A DNA stretch of 64,000 bases. It comes from Armigeres subalbatus (taxonomy: Eukaryota; Arthropoda; Insecta; Diptera; Culicidae). Below, one piece after another: positions 45,812 to 56,920 of this stretch; positions within the stretch are counted from its first letter, which is position 1; each line of letters begins with the position of its first letter. Both the position numbers and the translations under genes were made by a program. Where the stretch lies: contig NC_085139.1 in assembly GCF_024139115.2 (NCBI RefSeq), forward strand, positions 106,245,935 through 106,309,934. Reading direction: 5' to 3'. The notes beneath the pieces were generated by a model that had not been told where the DNA came from, did not search any database, and saw only the letters and a program-made list of their open reading frames with translations.

Positions 45812-46155
45812 TTTTTACCTTCCTCGTACACAAAGTGTACCGAAAGGCTTTATGTTCGCTCCAAAAAATTATTTTTATAGAAGGCGGGAGACCCATAGTG
45901 TTGTATACCAATCGACTCAGCTGATGTCTGTGATGTCTGTGCGTGTATGTGTATGTATGTGTGTGTGCATAAAAAGTCTCATCCACTATTTAGGGGCTTG
46001 CTTTAAACCGATTTGTTCGCACCATGTTGCAATTTTACGGGAAATCCTGTCCCATTGTTTACTATTAAAATTTTACTGGTTGGGATTATGGGCTCGAAAG
46101 TTATGGTCAAAATACTATTTCCATAATGAACGAGAAAGGCACCATTACCGCTAGG
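45812..46155. mobile_element. One-unit relative of the 166-bp array element, 344 bp
   Basis: Read in reverse it starts CCTAGCGGTAATGGTGCC then TTTCTCGTTC, has a single 166-type unit (46125-46005: GACCATAACTTTCGAGCCCA, AAACAATGGGACAGGATTTC, TTGCAACATGGTGCGAACAA), a GT-rich run, and an end resembling TATACTAAGTATACGG. The order is the same as in 10095-13440. This is the un-amplified form of that element. Confidence 0.75.
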
Positions 46156-46179
46156 TTAATTAATCAGGGTTTTTCAGAT

Positions 46180-46518
46180 AACCATATCGTTTCTTTTGTC
46201 GTAATTGGAAAGACATACTTCCTTTGTTGTTTTTTAGAAAATGTTTGTTTCACGGTGATTTCTATGTCCCGTAACAGTAATGAAACAAGAACTTCATCAA
46301 TGTTTTCATCATCGTCATAAATTTAGTATTATTCGTTTCCTCCTTCCCTACTGTGATACTGTATTCCCTAATCCAGATTGAAACACGAGTCTTTCGGTTC
46401 ACTTAATCTAACGTTAATTTGTAAGAATAAAATAGTATAAAGATTTCGGCTCCGTAACGCTCAACGGCATATGAGCCGAGAGCTTTCGAAATTAATAAAT
46501 GTTCTATAAAATTTAAAA
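46180..46518 (+). mobile_element. 3' end of a LINE with A-tail (5'-truncated)
   Basis: The segment ends 'gatttcggctccgtaacgct', 'caacggcatatgagccgaga', 'aaattaataaatg' and a run of about 10 A. This resembles the 3' UTR of the I-group LINE at 33690-33765 ('gcggctccgcaaagtgtcac', 'actgagcctaccaaataaatg'). The coding part is missing. Confidence 0.55.
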
Positions 46519-47230
46519 AAAAAATCTTTCCATAGCAGGTGAAATAATATAGTATCTATGTAAGTAACAGTTAATAGTACGCTCTACAACAATACAGAAA
46601 AGCTGTTCCTTCCAAAGTGACTACGTTGCCAACTACATTATTTTCTATTCAAAGGCTCAAGTTACATGTTTTACAATTTATTTGAAGAAAACAATATCTT
46701 CGAATTCTTGGCAATTCCATAAAAGGTAAAGGTTCGGTATGCATAACAAAATCTTATATGATTGATAAGTTCCAAATAAATCATATAATATTCAGAACTC
46801 CATAACTCGAGAACGGCTCATAGTACCTTGGGGTTTCGAGTGTTTCTTATACAAAATTTCCTGGAGAACACGATGCTGGTGTTATTTTTCAAATAAAAAT
46901 ATACTCATTGGCAGAAAAATACGATTTTATACTCAAAACGCAAAAACAATAGAGTTGGCAACACTTCTACTCAAAATCGATATTTTTCTCAAAAAGTTTG
47001 AAGAATTATCTTCAAAATGCATAAAAAGAATTTATTTGTAGCTTAAAAACTGTCCAAGATATGAGTTGTTCAAAAATATGGTTTTTACAAATCGTCAAAA
47101 ACGGGGGGTGCTCCCATTTGCCGAGGGGTTGTCCAATCATCAAATAAATTTGGATTTTTGCATATAATCGATAGATAAACAAATCCACGAAATTTGATTA
47201 AAATCTGTGAAAGTCGATTACAAGTGGTTT
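46519..47230. other. Interior of the 3.2 kb TIR element, nothing coding
   Basis: AT-rich sequence with no recognisable gene. The part from 46790 to 47100 appears to mirror, at low similarity, the left subterminal part (44180-44480) of the same element. Confidence 0.35.
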
Positions 47231-47519
47231 GGTCACTTGGTATGGAATGACCCATATACTGTTTTGGTAAAACGGTGCCCAAACAACAGAAGAGAATTCT
47301 AGAATCGATCTTACCAAGGAACAATACAGTGCTTTCAAACAATGGATATTCTTGAAGTCTTTAGATATGCGGAAAATGAAACCAAGCATATTAGAAGCTT
47401 TGGAGGACACGAATGCGACATGATCGTTGAAAGATAGTTTTGAATCTAATAGTACGCCCAGATCCTTAACGACGCGTTCTTTTTTAAGATTCGTTGTTCC
47501 AATTTTGTAATGAGCCCAC

Positions 47520-49480
47520 GTTGATTGCCAGCGACCATGTACTTTGTTTTGCTGGTATTGATCGTGAGTCCAATCCTCGCTGTCTCCCTCACACAAAAGC
47601 CTCTTCCACGGCATGGCGATCAATTCCGATAATATCGATATCCGCAAATCCCAGGAGCATATGCGATTTTGTGATAATGGTACCGCTTCTTTGCACACCA
47701 GCTCTCCTAATCGCTCCCTCGAGCGTTATATTGAACAGAAGATTCGAAAGTGCATCACCCTGATTTAATCCATCTAAGGTAACAAATGACGTAGATATTT
47801 CATCCGCAACCCTTACACTTGATTTCGATCCGTCCAACGTTATACGAATCAGCCGTATCAGTTTCGCCGAAAAACCATATTCTAGCATAATTTTCCATAA
47901 TTCATTCCGTTTCACTGAATCGTACGCCGCCTTGAAATCAATAAACAGATAATGTGTGCAAGTTGTACTCCCGGAATTTATCAAGGATTTATCTCAGGGT
48001 TAACATTTGATCCGTCGTTGATCGGCCCTCACGAAAACCTGCCTGGTATTCGCCGACAAAGGGCTCTTCAAGCAGTCTCAATCTGTTGAACAAAACACTA
48101 ACACGGGACATAATTTTGTACACCGAATTAAGGAGGGTTATTCCTCGGTAATTGGCGCACTCCAGTCTGTGCCCTTTCTTATAGAGAGGGCAAACGAGGC
48201 CGTCCAACCAGCTAGCAGGAATTTCCTCGTGTTCCCATATTTTCGACATAATATGGTGCAGAACTTCATAAAGCTGCTCACTGCCATGTTCGAGAAGTTC
48301 AGCCGGGAGCTGGTCCTTCCCCGCAGCCTTATTGTTTTTCAGCTTTTTTAACCTCATCTAGTGTAGGCGACTCCACAGCTAAGATTTATTCTGTTCACCA
48401 ATGCACCGTCACTTTCACTATTCAGAAACGCCTCGAAGTGCTGTGGTAGCTTCCCCCTGGCAGCCATTTCGGTTTTATCTGTCAGAAAATTCCCTTCTTG
48501 GTCTTTGCACATGATGGGAGATGGCGGAGATGGCTTTCTCCGCACGCCATTGACAGACTCATAAAACTTCCGCATATCATTCTGCTCCATTTTTTTGCTA
48601 CGCCTCGCTAATCACTTGTTCTTCATATGCTTTCTTCTTCCTGCGGTGGGTTCGTTTTTCGGCTGCTCTTGCTTCCTTGTACCGGTCTCCATTCGATCGG
48701 GCACCCGACGCCAACGTCCGGCTTCTAGCAACGTTCTTCTCGTCTGTCACTCTCTGACACTCCACATTGAACCAACCCGTCCTGGGTCGCCTCTGTGCAG
48801 TGCCTACCACTTCTCGTGCTGTTGTGCTCACCGCTCCATGGATCGACTCCCATAGATCGATTATGTTGTCGCTAACGTTGATTGCACTTATCCGTTCGTC
48901 GAGCTTCTGGTGGTACTCAGCCGATACTCCTTCCGCCGACAATCGCTGGATACTGTAACGCATCGTTCGCTGTGATCTTTCGTTCGATACAGTTGACAAC
49001 CGCGATCGAATATTACTGACAACGAGGTAGTGATCAGCGTCAAAGTTCGGACCTCTGAATGTCCGCAGCACTCTCCATAGGCTTTAACAAGACATAAATA
49101 AAATGTGTCCTTCACGTCGTCGGATTTATCGTTTGTCGGTGCGTAAACGTTGATTAGGCTGTAATTGAAGAATTTGTCCCGTATCCTCAACACACAGATT
49201 AGCCGCTGTGATAGATGTTATACTTGAATACAGAGCTGGTCGTGGAGTCCACGGCTCGGAATTCATGTTCTCCGGATCTAGACCATCGGACTTCTTGAAT
49301 AGCGGCCACGTCCACTCCAACCTTCTGCAGTTCACTAGCCAGAAGACTCACTGGTCCAGGTTCATTTAGGGTCCTGACATTCCAGGTACCGAGTTTCCAA
49401 TCACAGTCCTTATTTCGTTGCCAAAAATAACGATCTCTTTTTCTTCTATCTCCATTTTTCGTGGTATTTGAGAGGCTTCA
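47520..49480 (-). pseudogene. RTE-like LINE copy B, endonuclease and reverse transcriptase part
   Basis: Endonuclease pieces (FFNYSLINVYAPTNDKSDDV near 49150, FDADHYLVVSNIRSRLS near 49040) precede a linker and the reverse transcriptase: NNKAAGKDQLPAELLEHGS, CPLYKKGHRLECANYRGITL, YQAGFREGRSTTDQ, FIDFKAAYDSVKRNELW, GLNQGDALSNLLFN and GFADIDIIG. The active-site FADD is reduced to FAD by loss of one aspartate. Frames change near 47985, 48355 and 48595. The copy stops at TSKTKYMVAGNQ, where the Jockey insertion begins, and resumes at 43400. Confidence 0.82.
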
Positions 49481-49489
49481 GTAAGCTAC

Positions 49490-50220
49490 CTTAGGTATAG
49501 CTGACGCGATACAGCATTTCGTTAATCAGCCGCTGGGTACCAAGCAGAAGCTGTTTGAGCCGCACCTCCTGGTGAACAGACGCTCGAGACGTACCTTCTT
49601 ACTCTAGCTGATGTCAGCTATTATGTTGGCTATTTCTCAAACGATCTTGAACCGGATTTTTTCATAAATGTGTCCAAAAATTATTCCTGAGGACTTAGAT
49701 AACGTGATTTTACTAACAACATTCCTACCGAAATTCCAAATCGTTTTGGAGTTATGATCAATTGATCTACCAGGTCAACTATGTTCTGTAATACATCGAC
49801 GTCAACCCATCAAGCCCACACATGTCCATAGAGCCTTTGTGTATAATTTGCTGTTCAATCATGCCTCTACCAGGTGTTCAAAGTCATCCAAACTGTTCCG
49901 CAGCTCAGATCAATTGATCTACCAGATCAAGCATCCGAAAGATATTCAATTTGCAAAAACCAGTTAACCGCGGAGGAGTTTGGTACTCGTGTTCTGTGGC
50001 TTTTCCGCAAACGTTGCGTTGTAACGAAGTATTTCGTAGATTGCATACTGATATTCTTTAGCTTTCTTACTCCAATTGCTAGTAATACATAATTACTATT
50101 TTTGATTTAATAACAACCCAATTGGAGGTCCAAAATGATACAGTTTGAAAGCTACCATTGCCGGCTACATCCATCTTCTCCGTTACTAGGGAAGAGTTCT
50201 GTGGCTTTTCCGCAAACCCT
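49490..50220. other. RTE leader-like DNA and unassigned repeats
   Basis: 49490-49620 resembles the leader of the RTE copies ('cagccgctgggtaccaagca', 'gaacagacgctcgagacgta'; compare 54770-54840). The phrase 'gttctgtggcttttccgcaaac' occurs at 49991 and again at 50189, so the two segments are related repeats. No gene is seen. Confidence 0.4.
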
Positions 50221-50226
50221 TTAAGT

Positions 50227-50299
50227 GGTCTTGGTGTGTAGGGATTATCACGCCAATCTAGAGAGTAGGAGGTTGAGGGTTCGAGTCCCTCCAAGACAC
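50227..50299 (+). tRNA. tRNA-like sequence, possible tRNA relic or SINE head
   Basis: A 72-nt stretch folds as a tRNA: acceptor GGTCTTG/CAAGACA (one mismatch), D region TGTGTAGGGATTATCACG, anticodon stem CCAAT/GTAGG with loop CTAGAGA, 5-nt variable loop, and T arm GAGGG-TTCGAGT-CCCTC. The loop would give anticodon AGA (serine), yet the long variable arm of serine tRNAs is absent. The mismatches and the repeated flanks make a tRNA-derived repeat more likely than a working gene. Confidence 0.4.
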
Positions 50300-50739
50300 A
50301 TGGATTCTTTTTATCAAATTTCATATCAATTTGTCTATTTCGAAACAAGTGCTGTGCAATTCGTATTGCCGACTTTTCTAATAATATGCAATTAATAGTA
50401 GTTTTATTTATTTATTTAGTCTTCGATAGGATTGCACAGGTTGGCTTATTCTGGTTTATTCTTATTTTTTAATTGACATAGTAACTATATCAACATATTT
50501 GGGCTTATTCTACGAGTGGAGTGACGTGAGATTGCTCGAATGACGTGAGAAGAGTCATATAGCCCTATTTGAATAACATGGTAACCTCACGGGAGAATTG
50601 CTAAAATCTACTCACCTCACGTCACTCGACTCGTAGAATATGCCCAATTGCCGCAAATCACAAGAACCAAAGAATTTTTTGCTGTAGTCAACTCAATTTT
50701 GACCAAAATGTCACTTACACCCCTCTGTTTCTAACCCCC

Positions 50740-51790
50740 TCAATTAGTTCAATGTCGGGGAATGATAATAAATTCCGACTGTTGCAGTTGACGTTGTGGC
50801 ACGTGTAATTGCGGCTAGCTCAGGGCTACTTTTACCTCTGGTCGGCATTACACGTTCTCGGGAAAACTCACAACTAGACCAGCGGACATAAGCAACCAAC
50901 AGAAGAGGACGGAACAAGCATGCACTTAAGTATCAGTGTAAAAAGAACAATACAATTACAAATTCAGTTCATAGTTTTTTTTTTATTTGATTTTTTTTAT
51001 TAAGGGAAGGAATTGGCAAGGGGTGGGTAGGTTGGGAGTAAAAGGGGAACGTTGCGGCTGTGCTGCATACGGTGGGCCCTTCACATGCATGGGAGAGAGA
51101 GCTTTCACCGAAAAATACCTTTCCTGTGAGCGGGGGTAGTCCCGCCGGACCTCACAGGAGCCCTCACCTCCAAAACTGTGGCTGCTATTCTCTCGCCACG
51201 TGTGGCGCGGTAATGACTTGGGGGCTCACCGGCCACCAGCACAAGGACTCGCCACCACCCACGTGTTCGTGTCCCTTTTCGATAAGCGGCTTTCCTTTTC
51301 GGCGTGGGTCGTCGTTGGCACTGCTCGGAGTGGCCGTTCACGAGGGTTCACTTGGTGAGGGGCAACACTTCCGAGACACACGAGGGTAGAACACAGTCCC
51401 TTGGCCTGAAGGAACCAAACCTGTGCCTAGGTTGGCGCAATATGCACTCGCTCACTCGCCCGAATAAACAACTCCGATGCACGGGGAAAAACGTCCGGCG
51501 ATTGGGTTTGGGACTTCGATGTCGGTCCTCGTTTTGGGCTTAGCACTTAAACCGGCGTGTTACACTTTATCGCGTGGAAAAGTTGGTCGTACTTTTTGAC
51601 GAGTAGACGAGCTGCGTGGATACGTGCGTTCTCGTCGATCGTTTAATCCTCACTACTTGATCCCGTCTTCCATATTTTTGGTTGTGCTCCCCTGTTGCCG
51701 GTTCTTACTTTCTCTATCTATTCTCCCATGTCCGGAACTAGGTGGATGTCGGGATGTAAACAGTTTCGATTAGGATAGTATAATTAGTTT
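50740..51790. other. Unclassified GC-rich block, possible LTR or retroelement leader
   Basis: Begins near TGTCGGGGAATGATAATAAA, which folds on GTCGG..CCGAC, and is followed by AAGTATCAGTGTAAAAAG and a T-rich run. From 51040 to 51560 it is far more GC-rich than its surroundings. Open frames on both strands (51060-51389 plus; 51105-51341 minus) have no domain I recognise. Possible LTR, but no second copy or target duplication is in the window. Confidence 0.3.
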
Positions 51791-51799
51791 AAGTTGTAC

Positions 51800-52140
51800 A
51801 CAAATTTGTTGACTGCATTTGAAATCTTTTAAGAAAATTATATTTATTTTTGGTCCTAATCATTAGTAGTGTTTGTGGTAATTTATACAATTTAAAAAAT
51901 ATAAGTTAAGCCATTATGATCATGAGCAAGCCTACCATTCCAAAAAAGTTTTAATTCTAGCTGGTCCTATAAAAAGTTCATGGCTAATTCTACGCATAGA
52001 ATGAAACCGCCTTCATTGTTGCAGTCCATAGTTCTGTAACACACGCTTAGCGAGATGTCAGTAGCAAGGCAGCGCAATCCAAATTGTTCTGCAGTGCGTC
52101 AAAAATAAATAGTTGCAGCAGGCCTTTCCGCCTACCGGAA
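51800..52140. other. AT-rich spacer, nothing recognised
   Basis: No gene or clear repeat. The last 30 bases (TTCATTTCATTTATTTAG) are the 3' tail of the next minus-strand LINE. Confidence 0.4.
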
Positions 52141-54990
52141 AGCATTCATTTCATTTATTTAGTTAACATCTAAACAGATAACACTGATTCAACCATTTGA
52201 CGCCACAATACACGGTTCGAGGCCACATCTTTCCATCCTCGAATGCGCCTCACGCTCGCCAAGATGTTTTTTACCGGATCGGAAGCGAACACCATATTTG
52301 CAGGATTGCTGTCCGGCATTCTTGTAACATGCCCTGCCCATCGTACCCTTCCGGCTTTAGCTACCTTCTGGATACTGGGTTCGCCGTAGAGCTGGGCGAG
52401 CTCGTGGTTTATTCTTCGCCGCCACACACCGTCTTCCTGCAAACCGCCAAAGATGGGCCTAAGCACTCGTTTCTTGAATACTCCGAGTGCGTGCAAGTCC
52501 TTCTCGGCCATGGTCCAAGCTTCATATCCGTAGAGGACTAGCGGTCTTGAGAGCGTTTTGTATATGACACATTTGGTGCGGGTGTGAATCCTTCAGATGA
52601 TGCGTTTTCATATTTCACGACTAACATTGTTATCAGCCGTTAGCAAGGGTCCAAGGAAGACGAATTCCTCGACCACCTCGAAGGTATCCCCGTCTATCGT
52701 AACACTGCTTCCCAGGCGGGCCCTGTCGCGCTCGGTTCCGCCCACAAGCATGTACTTTGTCTTTGACGCATTCAACACCAGTTCAACTTTTGTTGCTTTA
52801 CGTTTCAGGCGGGTGTACAGTTTTGCCGCCTTTTCAAATGTTCGGCCGACAATGTCCATATCATCCGCGAAAAAAATAAATTGACTGGATCTGTTGAAAA
52901 TCGTACCCCGGCTCTCCGCATGACACCTTCTAGCGCAATGTTGAACAACAGGCACGAAGGCCATCACCTTGCCTTAGTCCCCGGCGCGCTTCGAACGAGC
53001 TGGAGTGTTCGCTCGAAATCTTCACACACCGAAATCTTCATACACCGTTGCTTTGATCAGTCTGGTAAGCTGTCTAGGGAAGCTGTTCTCGTCCATAGCT
53101 TTTCCATAGCGGTCTATACTGTCGTATGCCGCCTTGAAATCAATGAACAGGTGGTGCGTTGGGACCTGGTATTCAAGACATTTTTGAAGGATTTTTGATA
53201 TGATCTGGTCCGTTGTCGAGCGGCCATCAACTGCCCACGAACTCATTCACTAATGGTGACAGATGACAGAAGATGATCTGTGATATAACGACATTAAGAA
53301 TGGAGATCGCTCGAAAGTTCTCACACTACCTGGGCCTATAACAACTTCCTTCCACTCCTACGGTAGCTGTTCAGTTTCCCAGATTCTGACTAGCAGTCGG
53401 CCACATGCAAGTGGCCATCTTTACCGGGCCCATCTTGGTAAGCTCAATTCTGATGCCATCCTTTCCATCTGCTTTATTGGTCTTTAGCTGTTGGATGGCA
53501 TCCTTAACTTCCCTACTGACGTAGTCATCTCCTCCGCTGCCTTGACTTTCACTGACAAAGGCGGGTCTGCTGTCTCTGCTTCCGACTATAACGTTCCTCG
53601 TTCTGCCGGGTTCCTTGATGCAGCGCGACCGTCCGCGCTGCGTTTTTCTCCTCCAGAATCAGTCTTCACTGTTCGTCTAACCAATCGTTTCGTCGACTTC
53701 GTCCCACATACCCGACGTTGTTCTGCGCTTAGTGGCTACTTGAACAGTATTCCAGCAGTCCTCAAGAGGGGCTTCATCGAGCTCATACTCTTCCGGCAAC
53801 GCTGCCTTGAGATGCTGCGTGTATGCATTGGCGACGTCAAGTTGCTTCAGTCGCTCTAGGTCGTACCGCGGTGGTCGTCGGTATCGAACATTGTTGATGA
53901 TGGATAGTTTTGGGCGGAATTTAACCATCACCAGATAGTGGTCAGAGTCGATGTTAGCACTATGATATGTCCTGACGTCGATAATGTCGGAGAAGTGCCG
54001 TCCATCAATCAGAACGTGGTCGATTTGTGATTCTATCTGCAGTGGTGATCTCCAGATGTACCGATACGGAAGGCTGTGTTGGAAGTAGGTGCTTCAAATG
54101 GCTATATTCTTGGAGGCGGCGTTAGTTAGTCGTAGGCCGTTTTCATTCGTCAGCCGGTGAGCGCTGAACATCTCAATAGTCGGTCTAAACTCTAAATGAT
54201 AATTTTGACGTCGTGGCTTGGGCAGCTGTCGTACTCACGTTACAGCTACGCGTAGAATGCGTCCTTATCATCATCAGTGCTTCCAGAGTGAGGGCTATGG
54301 ACGTTGATTATGCTGAAGTTGAAGAACTGGCCTTTTATCTTCTCATTGATCGGCCATCACCCGATCACGTGCCTTTGCATATCGCTCATCACTATGAAAG
54401 CTGTTTCCATCTCTTGTGTGTTGCCGCTGCTCTGGTAGATAGCATGATTACCTCTATACGTTTGCACCATAATTGATCCTTCAGCAGATCCTTCGGCGAG
54501 TATGCGTGTGCTCGCGATGAAGTTGTGAGATTTGCAGTTCCACGAACCAAGTTTCCAATCGCTAGTCCCTCTTCGTCGCAGTGCAGTGGTCTTCGCCGAT
54601 TGTTCCGGTCAGTACACTCTTGTTGGTTATTCGTTGCGAGAGTTTTTTAAGGCTGGCTTGCAGGGCCTGACACTAAACTCCCTAATTTTCCGGAGGACCA
54701 TTCCTCCTTATTTCCGGTGGACCATGGTGCACAGTTTCACTTATAGTCCCTAGCTGGCACTCGGACGATGATCAGCCGCCCCTAACATGGAGAACAGACG
54801 ATGTTGTGAGCCGCTCCTAACTTGAGAACAGACGCTCAGTAAGATTTGCACCTCCGGATAGGAGCAAACTCCCCCTTCCCTGTCAGCATACGACAATAGT
54901 TCCCACCGGGGTTGGTTACCAGAGCTTCCCTAAGGTTGTTCGTATCCCGGCCAGCGCCACGAAGAGGTAGGGATAGGAGTTGCTGGGTAA
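52140..54990 (-). mobile_element. RTE-like LINE copy C, decayed
   Basis: On the minus strand: leader (54990-54770), weak endonuclease remains (54740-53940, with broken pieces of the GDMN and SDH regions), linker (53931-53677), reverse transcriptase fragments (VPTHHLFIDFKAAYDSIDRY near 53150; FIFFADDMDIVGRTFEKAAK near 52870; VVEEFVFLGPLLTADNNVSR near 52640) and the tail (52511-52170: GVFKKRVLRPIFGGLQEDGV, GRVRWAGHVTRM). The FADD active site is present, unlike copies A and B. There are many frame breaks. The 3' tail is AACTAAATAAATGAAATG. Confidence 0.85.
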
Positions 54991-54999
54991 GAGGCTAAG

Positions 55000-55756
55000 G
55001 ACCGCGAGATGAGCTATATTTTACTCCTTCAGGAATGCAAAGTACCAATGGTACGCTTTTCCCAACATTTGCCGTGCCACTTGTGAGTTGTGTAAATGCT
55101 TTAAGATTCATACACTACACATTGTCGCCGGTGCGGTGTGATATGTGTGTGGCGCATGTTTTTCAAAGCAATCATAACCCGTAAATAAATTCCAAACTGC
55201 AAACCCCTTTTTTGGTATCTTGTGTGAGACCTTAATAGAATAAATAGTCTACTATATTATTGATCTAATCCATTTTCAGCCTTGGGCTGAAAGTCTCTTT
55301 AATAAAGACAAAACAAATCCATTTTAAAGCTACCTAACAGACGTGGTTATTGCCTCACCTTTTCAAGTCAAGTGATATAACGCGGAGAGTGGGAATCCTT
55401 CTCTGAATCCGAGACTTAACTGCAACATTGAGATATAATCTATAAAACAAAAAAGAATCAACATTCTCGTTATTATATTCAGCATCTGATACCGTTATCA
55501 CTTTTCCGTTTCCACTAGGGCCTCCCCCGTCACTACACACCCCATCGATTGCAATATGGAAAACACAAGACGGAATATGATTGGCAAAGGGTGGTAACGT
55601 CGTAAACTTCGTTAGATAGGCAGAGACCACCCCCCGTGTGGTAGAGTGGATGATAAACTTTTCGGCACATCGAATCGAAACTAGGCCACCACCACCATTG
55701 CTAATTGTTACAGTGCAGGAGGATTGAATCGAGCCGGGTACCGTCGCAGGAGAACA
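55000..55756 (+). promoter_or_regulatory. Upstream region and probable 5' UTR of the myosin gene
   Basis: No repeat was recognised from about 55340 on. A 160-codon minus-strand frame (55837-55355) overlaps the myosin start; it has no recognised domain and is left uncalled. The ATG at 55757 has a good insect context (AACAATGG). No TATA box is obvious. Confidence 0.35.
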
Positions 55757-56542
55757 ATGGAACAGGAAATCGGAAGCTGGGACTCGGTGCTGTTGGAGAA
55801 CCTGTCGGAGGATAGTTTTATTAACAATCTGCACCAACGCTACAAACGAGATCTGATCTATGTGAGTTTATCCCTACTTGGCATAGGGGAAAGCAGTCAA
55901 CAGTTTGGCAGGTTCTGGTAAAATCTTTATAAAATGATAGCAATTGTTTAAGATTCGATTGATAAGCTTCAGACTTTGAAACAGCAATTTTTTTTACAGT
56001 CTGGTTGGTTTTTAAAAAACTTTTTTTGTTTTCAAATTGGACATTGTTCATTGATTCATTGCTCAAAAGCATATTGTCTATTGCGGTCGTCTTAGAATAA
56101 GCCCTTTCTTATTTGACACGCTAGATTAGCTATGACCATGTTCGTTAGATATCATTTGATATCTCACAATATTTTATAAGTACAGCATTTATGATTTTAC
56201 ATGGTATTGATTTAATATGGTCAATGTTTGACCCATTGCGATCAAATACGGCCCGATTATTGTGTAACAAATTTGCCTAGGTCGTAGAAAGCCTTATTCA
56301 AATACATCTGCTAAATGTTGACCGACTTCCCCCATCCGAATACATCTGTGTAAGCTTTATTTTTGTTTCGCGCAATAATTCTTGTGATTTTTATATTTTG
56401 TTTCTTTGTCTATAATCTGTCTGCAGACATACATCGGGACCTTTTTGGTGGCACTGAATCCTTTCAAACCGTTAACTATCTACACACCAGATCTGGTTCG
56501 AAAGTATGCCAACAAAAGCCTGTTCCAACTGCCACCACACTT
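55757..56542 (+). CDS. Unconventional (class I-like) myosin, first two coding exons (partial)
   Basis: Exon 55757-55861 encodes 35 residues, MEQEIGSWDSVLLENLSEDS then FINNLHQRYKRDLIY. Exon 56427-56542 continues TYIGTFLVALNPFKPLTIYT then PDLVRKYANKSLFQLPPH. This is the start of a myosin motor: L..L.E...+NNL..RY..D.IYTYIG..L+..NP+K.L.IY.......Y......LPPH. The intron 55862-56426 (565 nt) is GTGAGT...CTGCAG; the next donor is GTGAGT at 56543. Myosin motors use ATP to move on actin; class I members link membranes to actin. The ATP-binding P-loop (GESGAGKT) and all later exons are not in the window, so the next intron is at least 7.4 kb. The short N-terminus without an SH3-like subdomain favours class I or a fly 95E-like myosin. 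The class is inferred. Confidence 0.85.
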
Positions 56543-56639
56543 GTGAGTATATCGTATTCGTTATGAAATAATTTATTAAAACACAATGATTTTTTTTATC
56601 TGTGATTTTTTCCATTGCCATTTGGCCGATACAAATATT

Positions 56640-56920
56640 TAATTTATTATATGTTCGAGAGCTCCTGGGAGTAAAAGAGGGGTGTTAGGTGCAGACGCAT
56701 TTTCCCAAACAGGTCGTTTGGCCGAAATTTAGTCAAATAGGTCATCAGCCCGAAATGCCGTTTCGCCGAAATGGTTGTTTGACAAAATGGGTTACTTGGC
56801 CGATAATGTTGTTTGGTCCAACGGGTTATATGGCAAATGTCAATTATTAAACGGATAATATGGTCAAAAATGTCCAACCGTTTGGCCAAATAACATTTAC
56901 GACGAAATGGCCTTATTGTT
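56640..56920. repeat. Degenerate GGCCGAAATGGTCGTTT minisatellite
   Basis: Variants of 'ttggccgaaatgg', 'tttggccaaat' and 'ttgtttgacaaaatggg' recur every 18-22 bp. It lies in the myosin intron. No coding meaning. Confidence 0.6.

Larger units (their letters stand above)
44024..47256. mobile_element. TIR element with ATATGGGTCATTCC ends, 3.2 kb, inside the Jockey LINE
   Basis: The left end ATATGGGTCATTCCATATGA then AGTGACC is mirrored by GGTCACTTGGTATGGAATGA then CCCATAT. It splits the Jockey frame (..FYQNS / RIEAIQ..). Inside are a fragment of the GAGTGGGGCG family (44600-45150), a one-unit copy of the 166-bp family (45812-46155) and a LINE 3' end (to 46518). Subterminal parts share 'tctggaactgtgaggtct'-like and 'ccataactcgagaacggctc'-like motifs. 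The target duplication is not resolved. Confidence 0.7.
43405..47520 (-). mobile_element. 5'-truncated Jockey-like LINE, split by a TIR element
   Basis: The upstream part (47520-47257) reads KKERVVKDLGVLLDSKLSFN, then KASNMLGFIFRISKDF and LYCSLVRSILEFSSVVWAP. The downstream part (44023-43604) reads RIEAIQRKFVRFALRHLHWH, then LPSYHDRCKLIGLELLSERR and RTNYGHNEPFTSM. Together these are the C-terminal region of a Jockey-type reverse transcriptase protein. The 3' end is a run of about four AATAAAG units (43440-43410), the tail type of many Jockey elements. It sits inside RTE copy B. Confidence 0.8.

Noticed and set aside
55355..55837. 160-codon minus-strand frame over the myosin start
   Set aside because: No recognisable domain, and it overlaps a well-supported first exon on the other strand. 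Kept only as a possibility.
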